Position numbers and translations under genes: made by a program
From: an uncultured Victivallales bacterium
GTDB taxonomy: Bacteria; Verrucomicrobiota; Lentisphaeria; Oligosphaerales; JAFGRS01
Length of the DNA stretch: 64,000 nucleotides
Direction of reading: 5' to 3'
Assembly: GCA_903837355.1 (NCBI GenBank)
Contig: CAILUI010000249.1
Coordinates: 1 to 64,000, forward strand
Shown here: one piece after another, positions 1-9,517 of the stretch
Layout: each line of letters starts with the position of its first letter
How positions within the stretch are numbered: the first letter of the stretch is position 1
Notes under the pieces: model-generated
Told to the model about the DNA's origin: nothing
What the model saw: the letters and a program-made list of their open reading frames with translations, nothing else
The model's database searches: none

Positions 1-277
1 AGCTAGACGTCTCACGAGCTCACCTGTAGGTTCGCCTCACGTTGCCCGTAACCCCCGCCGCAGCAAGCCTCAAGGCGGGGATTCGACCGAACGATACGAA
101 GTGAACTATGCGCCCATCGGGCCCGTCTGTCAAGTCAGGCGGCGAGACCGATCGAAGCGAGGATCACTTGCAGCGCGACCACCCACAGTGTATAGCAACA
201 AAAGCTGTCCTGGCATCGTTGGCGTGGCCCGCTGAAGCGTCCAGGCGCACGGGCGTGGCCGTGAGAGGATCGAGTGT

Positions 278-595
278 ATGGCCCCATCGTGGCCCGAGAG
301 GCGGCCGCGGGACGGGGGACGTCGGCGAGGCGCCGACCGGGGCGCCGACCTGGGCGCCGGCCTGGCCGCCGGCCTGCTGCTGCTTTGGCTTGCGGCGGCC
401 GGTCCCGGCTATGGCCAGGCAACGGGCCGGCCCCCGCTCCCCGCGGTCGACCGGGTGCGGGAGGTCCGCGCCGACCACACCCTGAGCCTGCCTCGCAACG
501 CCGGCGGGCACGTCTCATTCGAGTCCCCGGCCGGCGGCGTAGCGCTCAGGTCCAGCCTCTCGGCGCGGGTCCAGTATGGGCCGAATATGAAGTAG
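278..595 (+). CDS. small putative secreted protein, unknown function
   Basis: Open frame of 105 codons ending 12 bases before the start of the GH140-like gene, on the same strand. An Arg-rich start is followed by a hydrophobic run (about residues 27-42, GLAAGLLLLWLAAAG) and a possible signal-peptidase site near GYGQA, so export is plausible. The remaining 60 residues match no family I recognise. It could be a genuine small secreted protein leading the downstream operon, or the decayed end of a larger gene. I see no strong ribosome binding site. In DNA this GC-rich, open frames arise by chance, so the call is weak and rests on the signal-like segment and the tight spacing to the next gene. Confidence 0.3.
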   Translation: MAPSWPERRPRDGGRRRGADRGADLGAGLAAGLLLLWLAAAGPGYGQATGRPPLPAVDRVREVRADHTLSLPRNAGGHVSFESPAGGVALRSSLSARVQYGPNMK

Positions 596-607
596 GGAGA
601 AGTGACG

Positions 608-2323
608 ATGACACGGATATCGCCATGGGTGGTGTGGACGGGGGCGGCGGCCGCCGGTGCCGCAGGCGGTGCCGAAGCACGAACCGCAGCCAACGTCCCA
701 GCGGAAATCACGTTCACGGCGCAACGGGAGCATGCCGACCCCTTCAACGCGATCACCCTGGACGTGGTCTTCACGGCAGCGGACGGGGGCCGGCGCTGCG
801 TGCCGGCGTTCTGGGCCGGTGGGGGGGCCTGGAAAGTGCGCTACGCCGCACCACAGACAGGCACGTACCGCTGGCGCAGCATCTGCAGCGACGCGAGCGA
901 TCCCGGGCTGCACGGGGTCGAGGGCACCCTCGAGATCGGCCCCTACACCGGCACGAACCCGCTGTACCAGCACGGGCCCGTCGGCGTCGCGGCAGACCGG
1001 CGACACTTCGAGCACGCCGATGGCACACCCTTCTTCTGGCTCGGCGACACCTGGTGGATGGGCCTCTGCCACCGCCTGCGCTGGCCGCAGGACGTGCAGA
1101 CCCTGGCCGCCGACCGCGTCGCCAAGGGCTTCAACGTCATCCAGATCGTGGCCGGCCTCTATCCCGACATGCACCCCTTCGATCCGCGCGGCGCCAACGA
1201 GGCGGGCTTCCCCTGGGAAGCAGAGTACGCGCGCATCCGGCCTGAGTACTTCGACGCGGCCGACATACGGCTGCAGTACCTGGTCGATCAGGGTCTGACT
1301 CCCTGCATCGTCGGCGCCTGGGGTTACTTCCTGCCATGGATGGGCGTCGCGAAGCTGCAGGCGCACTGGCGTTACCTGATCGCACGCTATGCCGCCTGGC
1401 CGGTGATCTGGTGTACGGCTGGCGAGGCCAATCTGCCGTGGTACCTGGCCTCGAACTTCCCCTGCGACGACCGCGAGGCGGTGCACGGCTGGACTGAAGT
1501 GCTGCGCTACGTGCGCGCCACGGATCCCTTCCGCCGCCCGCTCACCATCCATCCGACCGCGATCAACCGCTACACCGCCCGCAATGCCACCGACGACGCC
1601 ACGCTGCTCGACTTCGATATGCTGCAGACACCGCACGGCCAGCGCGAAGCGGTGCCGATCACGGTGCAGGCAGTGCGCGAGTCGGTCGCCGCCGCACCCG
1701 TGCTGCCCGTCATCAACGGCGAAGCGGCCTACGAGATGCTCGGCGACCGGCTGCCGACGGAATGGACGCGCGCCATGTTCTGGCTCTGCCTGATGAACGG
1801 GGCCAAGGGCCACACCTACGGCGCCAACGGCATTTGGCAGGTCAACCGCCGCAACCAACCGCACGGGCCCTCACCCACCGCCAGCAGCCCGCCAACCGGC
1901 TACGGCGTCATCTCGTGGGACGACGCCATGAACCTGCCCGGCTCGCACCACATGGCCTACGGCAAGCGCTTCTTCGAGGCCCTGCCCTGGGTCGACCTGC
2001 AGGCGCTGCCGGACGGCGCGGCCTGGGCCGACACGACCCCTTCCGAGACTCCGGGCGACGGGGCCTGGTACCGCGACAATCCGCTCTTCGCCCCCCAGGC
2101 CTGCGGTCTGGACGACCGCTTGCGCGCGATCTACGTCCTGGCGCCGTGGCCGATCGTGGTCCGCGCCCTGCGGCCGCACGCGACCTACCGGGTCACGCAC
2201 TTCGATCCGGTCAGTGGCGAACGCACGCCCGCCGGCCCGGCCCGAACCGATGCCGCGGGCGAGGCGCGCTTCGCAGCGCCGACGCACGGACATGACTGGG
2301 TGCTGCAACTGGAAGTGGAATGA
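608..2323 (+). CDS. secreted GH140-like (DUF4038/DUF5060) glycoside hydrolase
   Basis: Predicted exported glycoside hydrolase of about 571 residues. A short Ala-rich leader is followed by an N-terminal beta-sandwich (DUF5060-like, about residues 30-115, with RCVPAFWAGGG and GTYRWRSICSD). Then comes an apiosidase-like TIM barrel (DUF4038 type, about 120-450) with the typical FFWLGDTWW opening, GFNVIQ and the strand motif WCTAGEANL. The C-terminus resembles the small beta domain that usually follows (YVLAPWP to the end). GH140 enzymes cut apiose linkages in rhamnogalacturonan II; substrate here is inference. ATG 608 was preferred to GTG 602 because GGAGA at 596-600 is then spaced about 7 nt. 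The stop overlaps the next start (ATGA), implying translational coupling. Confidence 0.7.
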   Translation: MTRISPWVVWTGAAAAGAAGGAEARTAANVPAEITFTAQREHADPFNAITLDVVFTAADGGRRCVPAFWAGGGAWKVRYAAPQTGTYRWRSICSDASDPGLHGVEGTLEIGPYTGTNPLYQHGPVGVAADRRHFEHADGTPFFWLGDTWWMGLCHRLRWPQDVQTLAADRVAKGFNVIQIVAGLYPDMHPFDPRGANEAGFPWEAEYARIRPEYFDAADIRLQYLVDQGLTPCIVGAWGYFLPWMGVAKLQAHWRYLIARYAAWPVIWCTAGEANLPWYLASNFPCDDREAVHGWTEVLRYVRATDPFRRPLTIHPTAINRYTARNATDDATLLDFDMLQTPHGQREAVPITVQAVRESVAAAPVLPVINGEAAYEMLGDRLPTEWTRAMFWLCLMNGAKGHTYGANGIWQVNRRNQPHGPSPTASSPPTGYGVISWDDAMNLPGSHHMAYGKRFFEALPWVDLQALPDGAAWADTTPSETPGDGAWYRDNPLFAPQACGLDDRLRAIYVLAPWPIVVRALRPHATYRVTHFDPVSGERTPAGPARTDAAGEARFAAPTHGHDWVLQLEVE

Positions 2324-4839
2324 CCATGAGCACGACGGAGCGCGGGACCGGCGCCATCCTGCAGAACGACGCCTTGGCGTGGCACCTGGAGTGGGGCGAC
2401 GGCAGACTGCGCAGCACGGCCCTTGAGAACCGCCTCACGGGCGGCACTCTCGCCCTGGCCGACGCGGTCGACCTCGAGCTGGTCTTCTCCGGCGCCCTCG
2501 ACCGCGTCCAGGAGCCCCTGCGCCGCCTCGCGGACCTGCGCGTGGTGGCTGCGGAGTTACCTGACGCCACCCGGGCCCGCATCCGTCTGCACAGCCCTGC
2601 CACCGGTTGCGAGGCGGTGGTGCACTACGAACTCGACGGCCCGACGCGCCGCAAGTGGGTCGAGGTAACGAATGGCCCGACCACGGCCCTCCTGCTGGAC
2701 GTCGAGCTGGACAGCTTCACCCCCACCGGCGCCGCCACGGGCGGGGGGCACGGCCAACCGCTGTTCCTGGGTGACGCGGCCTTTGCGGCGATCGAGCACC
2801 CGGCGGGCGAGGCGCGGGCCGAAGCCGGACGGCTCTGCCTGCTGCACTACCCGGGCCAGTGCCTGGCGCCCGGCGGCCGCTTCACCAGCCACGTCGCCAT
2901 CGTCAGCGTCACCCACGCCGGTAACGCCCAAGCGCACTTCGTCGACTATGTTCAGACGCGTAGCCTCCGCGGGCGGCGCCCACGCAAGACGCTGGCCATC
3001 TACACCCCCTTCGGTATCAACAACCAGTGGGGGCCGTGCTCCACGCTCGATGACGAACAGGTGCTGGCGGTCCTCGACCGCCTCGCCGCCTGGCAGCGGG
3101 CCGGGGTCCACTTCGACACCTTCACCCTCGACACCGGCTGGGTCGACCCGAACTCGGACCTGACCCGTTTCAAACCGATCGGCTTCCCCAACGGCCCAGA
3201 TGCCATCGTCAAACGCGTCCACGAACTGGGCATGCAGTTCGGCCTCTGGTTTGCCACCAGTTGGGGGGCCGAGTCGTGCTGGGACCACCCGCCGGCCTGG
3301 GCGCAGCAGCAGGCCCCCACCATGGCCTTCCGCAACGGCTACCCGGCGCGCGCCGAGTACACGGGGATGTTCTGCCTGGGCTGCGCGGCCTATGCCGCCA
3401 TCCTCCGGGCCGCGGTGCTGCACCACGTTCAGGCCAACGGCGTCCGTTTCCTCAAGTTCGACGGCGGCAACTACCACTGCGACCATCCGGCGCATGGGCA
3501 TCTGCCCGGGCGCTACTCGAGCGAGCGCATGTTCGCCACGCTGATCGAGATCGCCGACGCCGCCCGCGCCATTGCGCCCGAGGTCTTCGTCATGTGGTAC
3601 TGGGGCCTGCGCTCGCCCTTCTGGGCCCTGCACGGCGATTCGATCTTCGAGTCGGGGCTGCACATGGAGGGCTCCGGCACCAGTGCGGTGCCGACGCTGT
3701 ACTACCGCGACTCCGTGACCCTGGCGCAAGACCAGAATGCGCAGTTCGCCAAGCTCATACCGCCGTTGGTCAAGGACAGCCTGGGCGTCTGGCTGGCCGA
3801 CACGCGCTGGGCCAACTACATGGGCAAGGAACGCTGGCGCGAAACTCTGGTCATGGACCTGGGCCGCGGCAGCCTGCTCTTCCCCAACCTCTGGGGCAAT
3901 CCCTACCACCTCGATGACGACGACGTCGCCTTCCTGGCCTGGATCAGTGCCCTGGCCCGCGAGAACGAGGCGCTGTTCCTGCAGCGGCGCACGATTCTGG
4001 GTGACCCCTGGCAGAATGCGGCCTACGGGTACGCGCACAGCGCCGGCGACCACGGCTTCCTGTTCCTGAGCAACGCGCACTTTGCCGGACGCCGGGTGAC
4101 GCTGGCACTCGATGCCAGCCTCGGCCTCACGGCGCCGACCGGGACGCCGCTACACCTCCTCAGCCACTTCCCCGAACGCCAGCGCCTGCAGTGCGCCCGG
4201 CGCCGACGCTTTGCCGTCGGCGACACGGTGGATCTGTGGTTGCGGCCGTTCGAGGTGCTGATGCTCGAGGTCACGCCCAGCGGGCGCGGGCTGTCCAGGC
4301 TACCAGTACGCGCCGTGGCGGAGTCCGAGGCGCGCGCCGCCGGCCTGGCTTTGGCGCTGCAGCCACTAGCGTCGGCCAGCGCCCAGCCGGTGACTTTTGC
4401 CGACGCCGCCCGCTTCGAGCGACAGGGCCTGCGCCCCAAGGTCTATGCCTTCGACGTCGAACTACCGGCGCTGCCGAACGAGCCGACCGCAATCCTCGCG
4501 ATCCCCATCCGCCTGCGCCGCGGCGACGCCGAATGGCGCACCTCACCCGTGGTCGCCGAGATCGTCCAGGCGGTGGTCAGCGTGGACGAGCAGCGGTTCC
4601 AGCTCGTGCCGGTCCCCGACGCCCGTCAGTTCGGCAACACCCAGAAGGCCGGGTGCTCGTGGGTCGTGTACCGAATGCGCCTCGGCAGGGACCTGTCGGC
4701 CCGGCCGTTGCGGCTGTCGATCCACGCCTGGCTGCCCGACGACGTCGAGGCCCGGATCGAGGCCTGGATCGTACAGCGCTGGTGGCGCGACGACGCCCGC
4801 CCCTTTGCCGATGGCTACTACGCCGACGCGCCCTCGTGA
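2320..4839 (+). CDS. GH36/clan GH-D alpha-galactosidase-like protein
   Basis: Protein of 839 residues without a signal peptide, so probably cytoplasmic. An N-terminal beta-supersandwich (about 1-215) leads into a TIM barrel with features of GH36/GH27 alpha-galactosidases: DTGWVDP, HELGMQFGLWF, and VRFLKFDGG, whose Asp sits where the family nucleophile lies. The later segment VMWYWGLRSPFWALHGD belongs to the same barrel; the acid/base residue cannot be fixed by eye. The last 200 residues are beta-rich. The gene starts inside the stop of the GH140-like gene (ATGA overlap), so both are probably made together and act on the same substrate. Exact sugar specificity is unknown. It is convergent with the next gene, 4 bp away. 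Confidence 0.65.
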   Translation: MTMSTTERGTGAILQNDALAWHLEWGDGRLRSTALENRLTGGTLALADAVDLELVFSGALDRVQEPLRRLADLRVVAAELPDATRARIRLHSPATGCEAVVHYELDGPTRRKWVEVTNGPTTALLLDVELDSFTPTGAATGGGHGQPLFLGDAAFAAIEHPAGEARAEAGRLCLLHYPGQCLAPGGRFTSHVAIVSVTHAGNAQAHFVDYVQTRSLRGRRPRKTLAIYTPFGINNQWGPCSTLDDEQVLAVLDRLAAWQRAGVHFDTFTLDTGWVDPNSDLTRFKPIGFPNGPDAIVKRVHELGMQFGLWFATSWGAESCWDHPPAWAQQQAPTMAFRNGYPARAEYTGMFCLGCAAYAAILRAAVLHHVQANGVRFLKFDGGNYHCDHPAHGHLPGRYSSERMFATLIEIADAARAIAPEVFVMWYWGLRSPFWALHGDSIFESGLHMEGSGTSAVPTLYYRDSVTLAQDQNAQFAKLIPPLVKDSLGVWLADTRWANYMGKERWRETLVMDLGRGSLLFPNLWGNPYHLDDDDVAFLAWISALARENEALFLQRRTILGDPWQNAAYGYAHSAGDHGFLFLSNAHFAGRRVTLALDASLGLTAPTGTPLHLLSHFPERQRLQCARRRRFAVGDTVDLWLRPFEVLMLEVTPSGRGLSRLPVRAVAESEARAAGLALALQPLASASAQPVTFADAARFERQGLRPKVYAFDVELPALPNEPTAILAIPIRLRRGDAEWRTSPVVAEIVQAVVSVDEQRFQLVPVPDARQFGNTQKAGCSWVVYRMRLGRDLSARPLRLSIHAWLPDDVEARIEAWIVQRWWRDDARPFADGYYADAPS

Positions 4840-4843
4840 ATGG

Positions 4844-6316
4844 TCACGGCGGCGCGGTCACGAACTGGAAGCCGAAGAGACTGGCGTCGCGCACCTCGAA
4901 CCGCAGCCGTATGGGCCGGCCCGCCAGCGCACCGACGTCGTGGCCGCTCTGCCAATGCACCGGCGCCTCGAGGTGGTCGCCGCTGATCGGCACACAGTCC
5001 TCGAGGCCGCGGCCAGGCAGGACGGTCCGACTCTCGTCGAGCAGGGCAACGCGGATAGCGCCACCCGCACGCACGTCCGCGTTAAGCCGCAACCGAGTCC
5101 CCGCGAAGCGCAGTGGTGGCGTCACCAACCAGCCGCCGCCCGGGGCACCCTCCGCCGACACGAAGCGGTCGCGGCGGACCACGACGCGGCTGTAGGCGCG
5201 CGGTTGGGCGCAGGCGACCAGGTTCTCCAGCTCCGCTTCCTGGTGGCGCAGCGGCGAGCCGGAGTAGTAGAGCCAGAGTTCATCACCGACCGTCACCAGC
5301 CCCTGCCCCATGTAGAGCGAACCGCTGTCCCAGGCACCCGCCTCCCCCAACGGGATAAAGGCCTGACCCTGGTCGGGGTAGGTCCAATGGACGCCATCCC
5401 GGCTGACAGCCAGGCGGATATCCAGGGTGTCGCTGGCGGGATCACGCCGGTACAGGCTGGGGAACTGCAGATAGACGTTGGCGACGCCAGGGAGTCGCGT
5501 GACCGCGGCGTTGTAGAGATTGCTGTTGGGCGGATCCTGGGCGTCGGCGGCAAGCACGAGTTCGAGGGGGCTGAAGTGCGCGAAGTCCGCACTCGCGGCC
5601 CGGCCAATGTTGCCGGCCACACGGCCATAGAGAACGTACGAACCCAGGCTGGGATCCCAGAAGCCCGAGTACTGGCTGTCGGCAAACAGGTCGCAGATCG
5701 GCACTGGCAGACGGGTCCAGGCGAGCCCGTCGGGCGAGACCATGCCGGCGATCCGGTACGGCGGCGTCAGGCCTTGCCAAAGGCCCTGGGAGACGGCCTT
5801 GTAGCGGGCGGCGGGCGGCGCGGTCGGGTCGATGAAGACCCCGCAACCATGCACGCGAGAACGATGCTCGGCAGCGCCGATCTGGCGGAACAGGATGTTG
5901 TTGCGCGTGCTGCCCTGGTACTCCCAGCGGCCCAACTCGGGCTTCGTCCAGCGCCTGCCGTCGCGCGACTCGGCGTAGCAGAAGGAGGTATCGTCGGTCG
6001 TGGGCCACCCGGGCACGTCGTAGCACTCGTACCACATGCGGTAGCGGGCCTCCGGGTCGACGACGCCCCGGTCCTGCAGCACCGTGAACCAGTTGAGAGT
6101 GGCCGACTCCCACGGTCGGTCGTACTGCAGGACCCTCTCGCCCGTCTTCCAGGCCGGGTGCAGACGCAGGGCAACGCCCTCGGCCTCGGCGAAAAACGCC
6201 CGGTCAACGAAAAGCTGCCGCTCGCCGCCGACCTCGATAGGTTCCGCCAGCACCGCCCCGGGGCAGAATGCCGCCATGGCCGCCAGCGAACCGCAGAATC
6301 TAGCAGTGCCCTTCAC
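4844..6316 (-). CDS. secreted GH43/GH32-like beta-propeller glycosidase
   Basis: Exported protein of 490 residues with a signal peptide (GSLAAMAAFCPGAVLA, cleavage after about residue 24). The body reads like a five-bladed beta-propeller of the GH43/GH32 superfamily: repeated YRMWYECYD, FCYAESRDGRRWTKPELG, YKAVSQGL, GFWDPSLGSYVLYGR and WLYYSGSP segments at regular spacing. A C-terminal beta-sandwich (about 395-490, LRFAGTRLRLNADV to GFQFV) follows. Proteins of this layout are common in planctomycete and lentisphaeral genomes; their substrates are mostly untested. The gene is convergent with the GH36-like gene and divergent from the fucosidase-like gene. The assignment is to superfamily only; catalytic acids are not securely located. 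Confidence 0.55.
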   Translation of the reverse strand: MKGTARFCGSLAAMAAFCPGAVLAEPIEVGGERQLFVDRAFFAEAEGVALRLHPAWKTGERVLQYDRPWESATLNWFTVLQDRGVVDPEARYRMWYECYDVPGWPTTDDTSFCYAESRDGRRWTKPELGRWEYQGSTRNNILFRQIGAAEHRSRVHGCGVFIDPTAPPAARYKAVSQGLWQGLTPPYRIAGMVSPDGLAWTRLPVPICDLFADSQYSGFWDPSLGSYVLYGRVAGNIGRAASADFAHFSPLELVLAADAQDPPNSNLYNAAVTRLPGVANVYLQFPSLYRRDPASDTLDIRLAVSRDGVHWTYPDQGQAFIPLGEAGAWDSGSLYMGQGLVTVGDELWLYYSGSPLRHQEAELENLVACAQPRAYSRVVVRRDRFVSAEGAPGGGWLVTPPLRFAGTRLRLNADVRAGGAIRVALLDESRTVLPGRGLEDCVPISGDHLEAPVHWQSGHDVGALAGRPIRLRFEVRDASLFGFQFVTAPP

Positions 6317-6464
6317 GAGATCCCTCCCGTCGCACCGGTGTCGGCGCGTGAGTTAACCTACCCGTTGCCGCAGCGGCTTGCCACAGAGCTGCCGGCGACC
6401 TACGTTGAGCGCTCGTTCCGGCCACCCGGCGTACACCCCGGAAAGACGCTAGAGGACACGCACG

Positions 6465-7898
6465 ATGAGCTTCCCGACCGCCCTCTGTACCCGCACCCTC
6501 GGCGCCGCGGCGCTGCTGCAGCTTGCCGCGGTCCAGGCGGCGCCGAACAACCCCAGCACCGACTGGTTTCGCCAGGCTGGCTACGGGGTGTTCGTCCACT
6601 ACCTGAGCGGCCTGCAGAACAGCCGCGAGTCGGTCAACAGCCTCGGCAAAGAGACGCCGTGGGACGAGTGCGTCCGCGAGTTCGACACCGAGCGCTTCGC
6701 GCAGACGATGCAGGAGGTCGGGGCGGGTTATGTGATGTTCACCGTGATGCAGGTGAACCGCTTCCTGATCGCCCCAAACGCGACCTACGACCGCATCTCC
6801 GGCTACGCGCCGGGGGAAGCCTGCGCCAGCCGGGATCTGATCGCGGACCTCGAGCGGTCGCTCAGCCAGCGCGGCATCCCGCTCATGCTCTATTACACCG
6901 GTGATGGCCCACGGGCCGACGCCAAGGCCAACGCCGGCTTCGGCTTCCAACCGCCGGTCAGCCCCGAGTTCGTGCAGCGCTGGACCGACGTGGCCCGCGA
7001 GTACAGCCAGCGCTACGGCGACAAGATCAAGGGCTGGTGGGTGGACGGCTGCTACCCCTGGATCGGCTACAACGACGAGAACCTCGCCCGCTTCGCCGCG
7101 GCCCTCAAGGCCGGCAATCCCAACGCCATCGTCGCCTTCAACCGCGGCGTCGACCCGCTGGTCATGTCGTACACCCCGGCTGAGGACTACACCTGCGGCG
7201 AACAGAACCGTTTCTTCGATATGCCCACCGGACGCTGGCTGGACGGCGAGCAGTGGCACATCCTCTCGTACCTGGGCTCGAGTTGGGGCCAGGCCGGCAG
7301 TCAATACAGCAAACGCGAACTGCGCGAGTACGTCTTCGATGTAACCCAGCGCGGCGGGGTGGTCTCGATCGACGTGCTGCTCTTCCGCGACGGCTCCCTG
7401 GATCGCTCGCAGGTGGAGATACTCAAGGACGTGCGCCGCGAGCTGAACGAAGCCAAGACGCGGACGCCCATCCCCCCCGGCAACCTCGCCTTCCGCAAGC
7501 AGGCCAAACTGCTCAGCCTCGACGGTACGCGCGAGCTGTCGGTCAACAGCGGCATCTGCTTCCCGCGGCTCGGGGTCGACGGTGATCCGAACACCTGTGC
7601 ATTGGCCGGCGGCGAATGGCCGTGGACCTACCACGTCGACCTGGTGGACACCACGTCCATCCAGCGCGTCAAGGTGACCTTCGGCAGCGGCTACCCGACC
7701 CAACTGGAGATCAAGTTGTCGACGGACGGCAAGGTCTGGCAGACGGTGGCCGCGCTGGCCGACCTCGACGGCTCGCCCTGCACGGCGACCTTCACCCCCG
7801 TGGCGGCCCGCTACGTGCGCGTCTGCGCCATCAAGCCCGATGGACCCGAGCAGAAGGGTACCCAGATGGCGGTCGCCGAACTCGAGGTCTACAAGTAG
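6465..7898 (+). CDS. secreted GH29-like alpha-L-fucosidase with F5/8 C-type domain
   Basis: Exported protein of 477 residues. The signal peptide (GAAALLQLAAVQA) is followed by a GH29-type barrel: WFRQAGYGVFVHYLSG at the N-terminus, ERFAQTMQEVGAGYVMFT, GIPLMLYYTGD, and DKIKGWWVDGCYPW, which contains the Asp expected for the GH29 nucleophile. From about residue 340 a discoidin/F5-8 type C (CBM32-like) domain follows, ending KGTQMAVAELEVYK. GH29 enzymes release terminal fucose; many environmental members with this short layout are uncharacterised. ATG 6465 has AGAGGA upstream. Its stop codon touches a fossil reading frame of a TolB-like protein. Confidence 0.65.
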   Translation: MSFPTALCTRTLGAAALLQLAAVQAAPNNPSTDWFRQAGYGVFVHYLSGLQNSRESVNSLGKETPWDECVREFDTERFAQTMQEVGAGYVMFTVMQVNRFLIAPNATYDRISGYAPGEACASRDLIADLERSLSQRGIPLMLYYTGDGPRADAKANAGFGFQPPVSPEFVQRWTDVAREYSQRYGDKIKGWWVDGCYPWIGYNDENLARFAAALKAGNPNAIVAFNRGVDPLVMSYTPAEDYTCGEQNRFFDMPTGRWLDGEQWHILSYLGSSWGQAGSQYSKRELREYVFDVTQRGGVVSIDVLLFRDGSLDRSQVEILKDVRRELNEAKTRTPIPPGNLAFRKQAKLLSLDGTRELSVNSGICFPRLGVDGDPNTCALAGGEWPWTYHVDLVDTTSIQRVKVTFGSGYPTQLEIKLSTDGKVWQTVAALADLDGSPCTATFTPVAARYVRVCAIKPDGPEQKGTQMAVAELEVYK

Positions 7899-7977
7899 CG
7901 GACAGGGCACGCTCAATGTGCCGTCGTGGTCGCCGGATGGCCGACGCCTGGCGTTCGTGAGCTTCGGCAACTTCTGA
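7897..7977 (+). pseudogene. fossil C-terminus of a TolB/WD40-like propeller protein
   Basis: Directly after the fucosidase-like stop, and in a different frame, the DNA reads GQGTLNVPSWSPDGRRLAF then VSFGNF and a stop at 7975-7977. The SWSPDGRRLAFVS signature is the hallmark of TolB-like beta-propeller repeats. No start codon or upstream part of such a gene exists here, so this is the last 25 or so codons of a gene otherwise lost by deletion. The similarity begins right at the TAG of the upstream gene, which may mark the deletion joint. The call rests on motif recognition alone. Confidence 0.55.
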
Positions 7978-8031
7978 CACCGGCGGCCGCGGCACCGCGG
8001 CGGCCCGAGAGACGAGGCAAAGGGTAACGCG

Positions 8032-9492
8032 ATGCCTTCACGGCGGACATACGCGCGGATCAGTCTGGGCCTGGGGCTGGGTATCCTCCTCGTGGCACTG
8101 ACAGCGCTGCGCTCCCCGGATCCCGTGAGCGCCGGCGAGCGCGCTCTGGCGGCAGCAACGGCGGCCGTGGCGAACGCTCCGCCCGCGGTTCTGACGACTG
8201 GCCCGCTGCGCGCCGGCTGGGCCCGGCGCTGCATCACCCCCGATCACCCCGTCGGACTTTTCGGTTACGGCCAACGTCGGGGAGCGCTGTCCACCGGGGT
8301 GGCCGACGACCTCTTCGTCAAGGCCCTGCTGCTGGATAACGGCTCGGCCCGCGTGCTCATCTTCACCGCCGACCTGCTGCTGATGCCCGACGCGCTCACC
8401 GACGCCGTGCGCCGGGAGCTCCGCGACCTCTGCGCCGTGCCGGACGAGGCCGTGCTCTTCAGCGCCACCCACACCCATGGCGCCCCGAGTCCGTGGGAGG
8501 CGTGGGCCCCGGGCCTGCTGGCCGGCGGGCGCTACGACGAGCCCTACGGCCAGGCCCTGCGCCGCGCCTGCGTGGAGGCCGCCCGCGAGGCCCTGGCACA
8601 CCTTGCCCCGGCCAGCATCGCTGCAGGGACCCTGTCCGCGGCGGCCGTGGCTGCCAACCGCGTACGCCCGGACAATCCGGTGGACTCGACGCTGCGCTTC
8701 CTGTTGCTCCAGAGGGCGGACGGAGAGCGTTGCATTCTCGCCAATGTGCCCGCCCACGGAACGGTGCTGAGCGGCCGGAATCGCCGCGTCTCCGCGGACT
8801 GGGCGGGCTGGCTGCAACGGCATCTGGAACGTACCGCGGGGACCTTCGCCATGGCCCAGGCTGGAGCGGTGGGCAGCGTCCGCCCGGTGACCCCCGAGCC
8901 TGGCGCCGCCGATGTCCAGGACGTCCTCGACGAGGCCCGGCGGCACGGACTGGCCGCGATCACTGCCGAGGCCACGCCGGCAGACTGGCACGATTTCGCC
9001 CGCGCCTGTGCCCTGGGACGGGCCGTGGCCCGCCAGATCGAGAGTAGCGTGGCCGATCTGGCCCCCGCGCCGCAGACCACCCTCGGCTGTGGGCGCCTCG
9101 CCTGGGACTTGCCGCCGGCCCGCATCTACATGCTGAGCCCGCACCCGCTACCGCCCTGGCTGGCCGGAGCCCTCGGCATCGACTCACACACCGCCTTCCA
9201 GACTCTGCGCCTCGGCGATGTGATCCTCGCAGGCATTGGCGGTGAACTCAGTGGCGAACTCCTGCTGCCCCTGGCCACGGCGGCCCGAACCCGCGGCATC
9301 GAGCTCTGGGTCTCCAGCTTCTCCGGCGACTATAAGGGCTACATTTCGCCCGATGCGTACTACCTCGGCGGGCCCGGCGGCAAGGGCGGCTACGAGACCC
9401 GCGACATGGCCTGGTTCGGGCCCCGGGCCGGCGCCTGTTTCAGCACGATCATCGCCGGCCAGGTGGCGCACTTCGCCCCAGGGCCGCGCTAG
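8032..9492 (+). CDS. neutral/alkaline ceramidase-like protein, membrane-anchored or secreted
   Basis: Protein of 486 residues with an N-terminal hydrophobic segment (about 12-28, LGLGLGILLVALTAL) serving as signal peptide or anchor. The body resembles the N-terminal catalytic domain of neutral ceramidases: AGWARRCITPDHPVGLFGYGQR, DDLFVKALLLDNG, VLIFTADLLLMP and the metal-site motif FSATHTHGAPS. Near the C-terminus IGGELSGELLLPL and SFSGDYKGYISPDAYY match the family. Ceramidases hydrolyse the amide of ceramide. Many bacterial relatives of this shape lie in sugar-degradation clusters and may have other substrates, so substrate is left open. It stands 25 bp ahead of the PHP gene and may be cotranscribed with it. 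Confidence 0.6.
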   Translation: MPSRRTYARISLGLGLGILLVALTALRSPDPVSAGERALAAATAAVANAPPAVLTTGPLRAGWARRCITPDHPVGLFGYGQRRGALSTGVADDLFVKALLLDNGSARVLIFTADLLLMPDALTDAVRRELRDLCAVPDEAVLFSATHTHGAPSPWEAWAPGLLAGGRYDEPYGQALRRACVEAAREALAHLAPASIAAGTLSAAAVAANRVRPDNPVDSTLRFLLLQRADGERCILANVPAHGTVLSGRNRRVSADWAGWLQRHLERTAGTFAMAQAGAVGSVRPVTPEPGAADVQDVLDEARRHGLAAITAEATPADWHDFARACALGRAVARQIESSVADLAPAPQTTLGCGRLAWDLPPARIYMLSPHPLPPWLAGALGIDSHTAFQTLRLGDVILAGIGGELSGELLLPLATAARTRGIELWVSSFSGDYKGYISPDAYYLGGPGGKGGYETRDMAWFGPRAGACFSTIIAGQVAHFAPGPR

Positions 9493-9517
9493 TGTGCGCT
9501 CGTAAGGGAGGCCGTTC

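Noticed and set aside
4397-6904. 835-codon open frame on the plus strand across the propeller glycosidase gene
   Set aside because: It is antisense to a gene with signal peptide and family motifs, has no recognisable domain, and long open antisense frames are expected in DNA this GC-rich.
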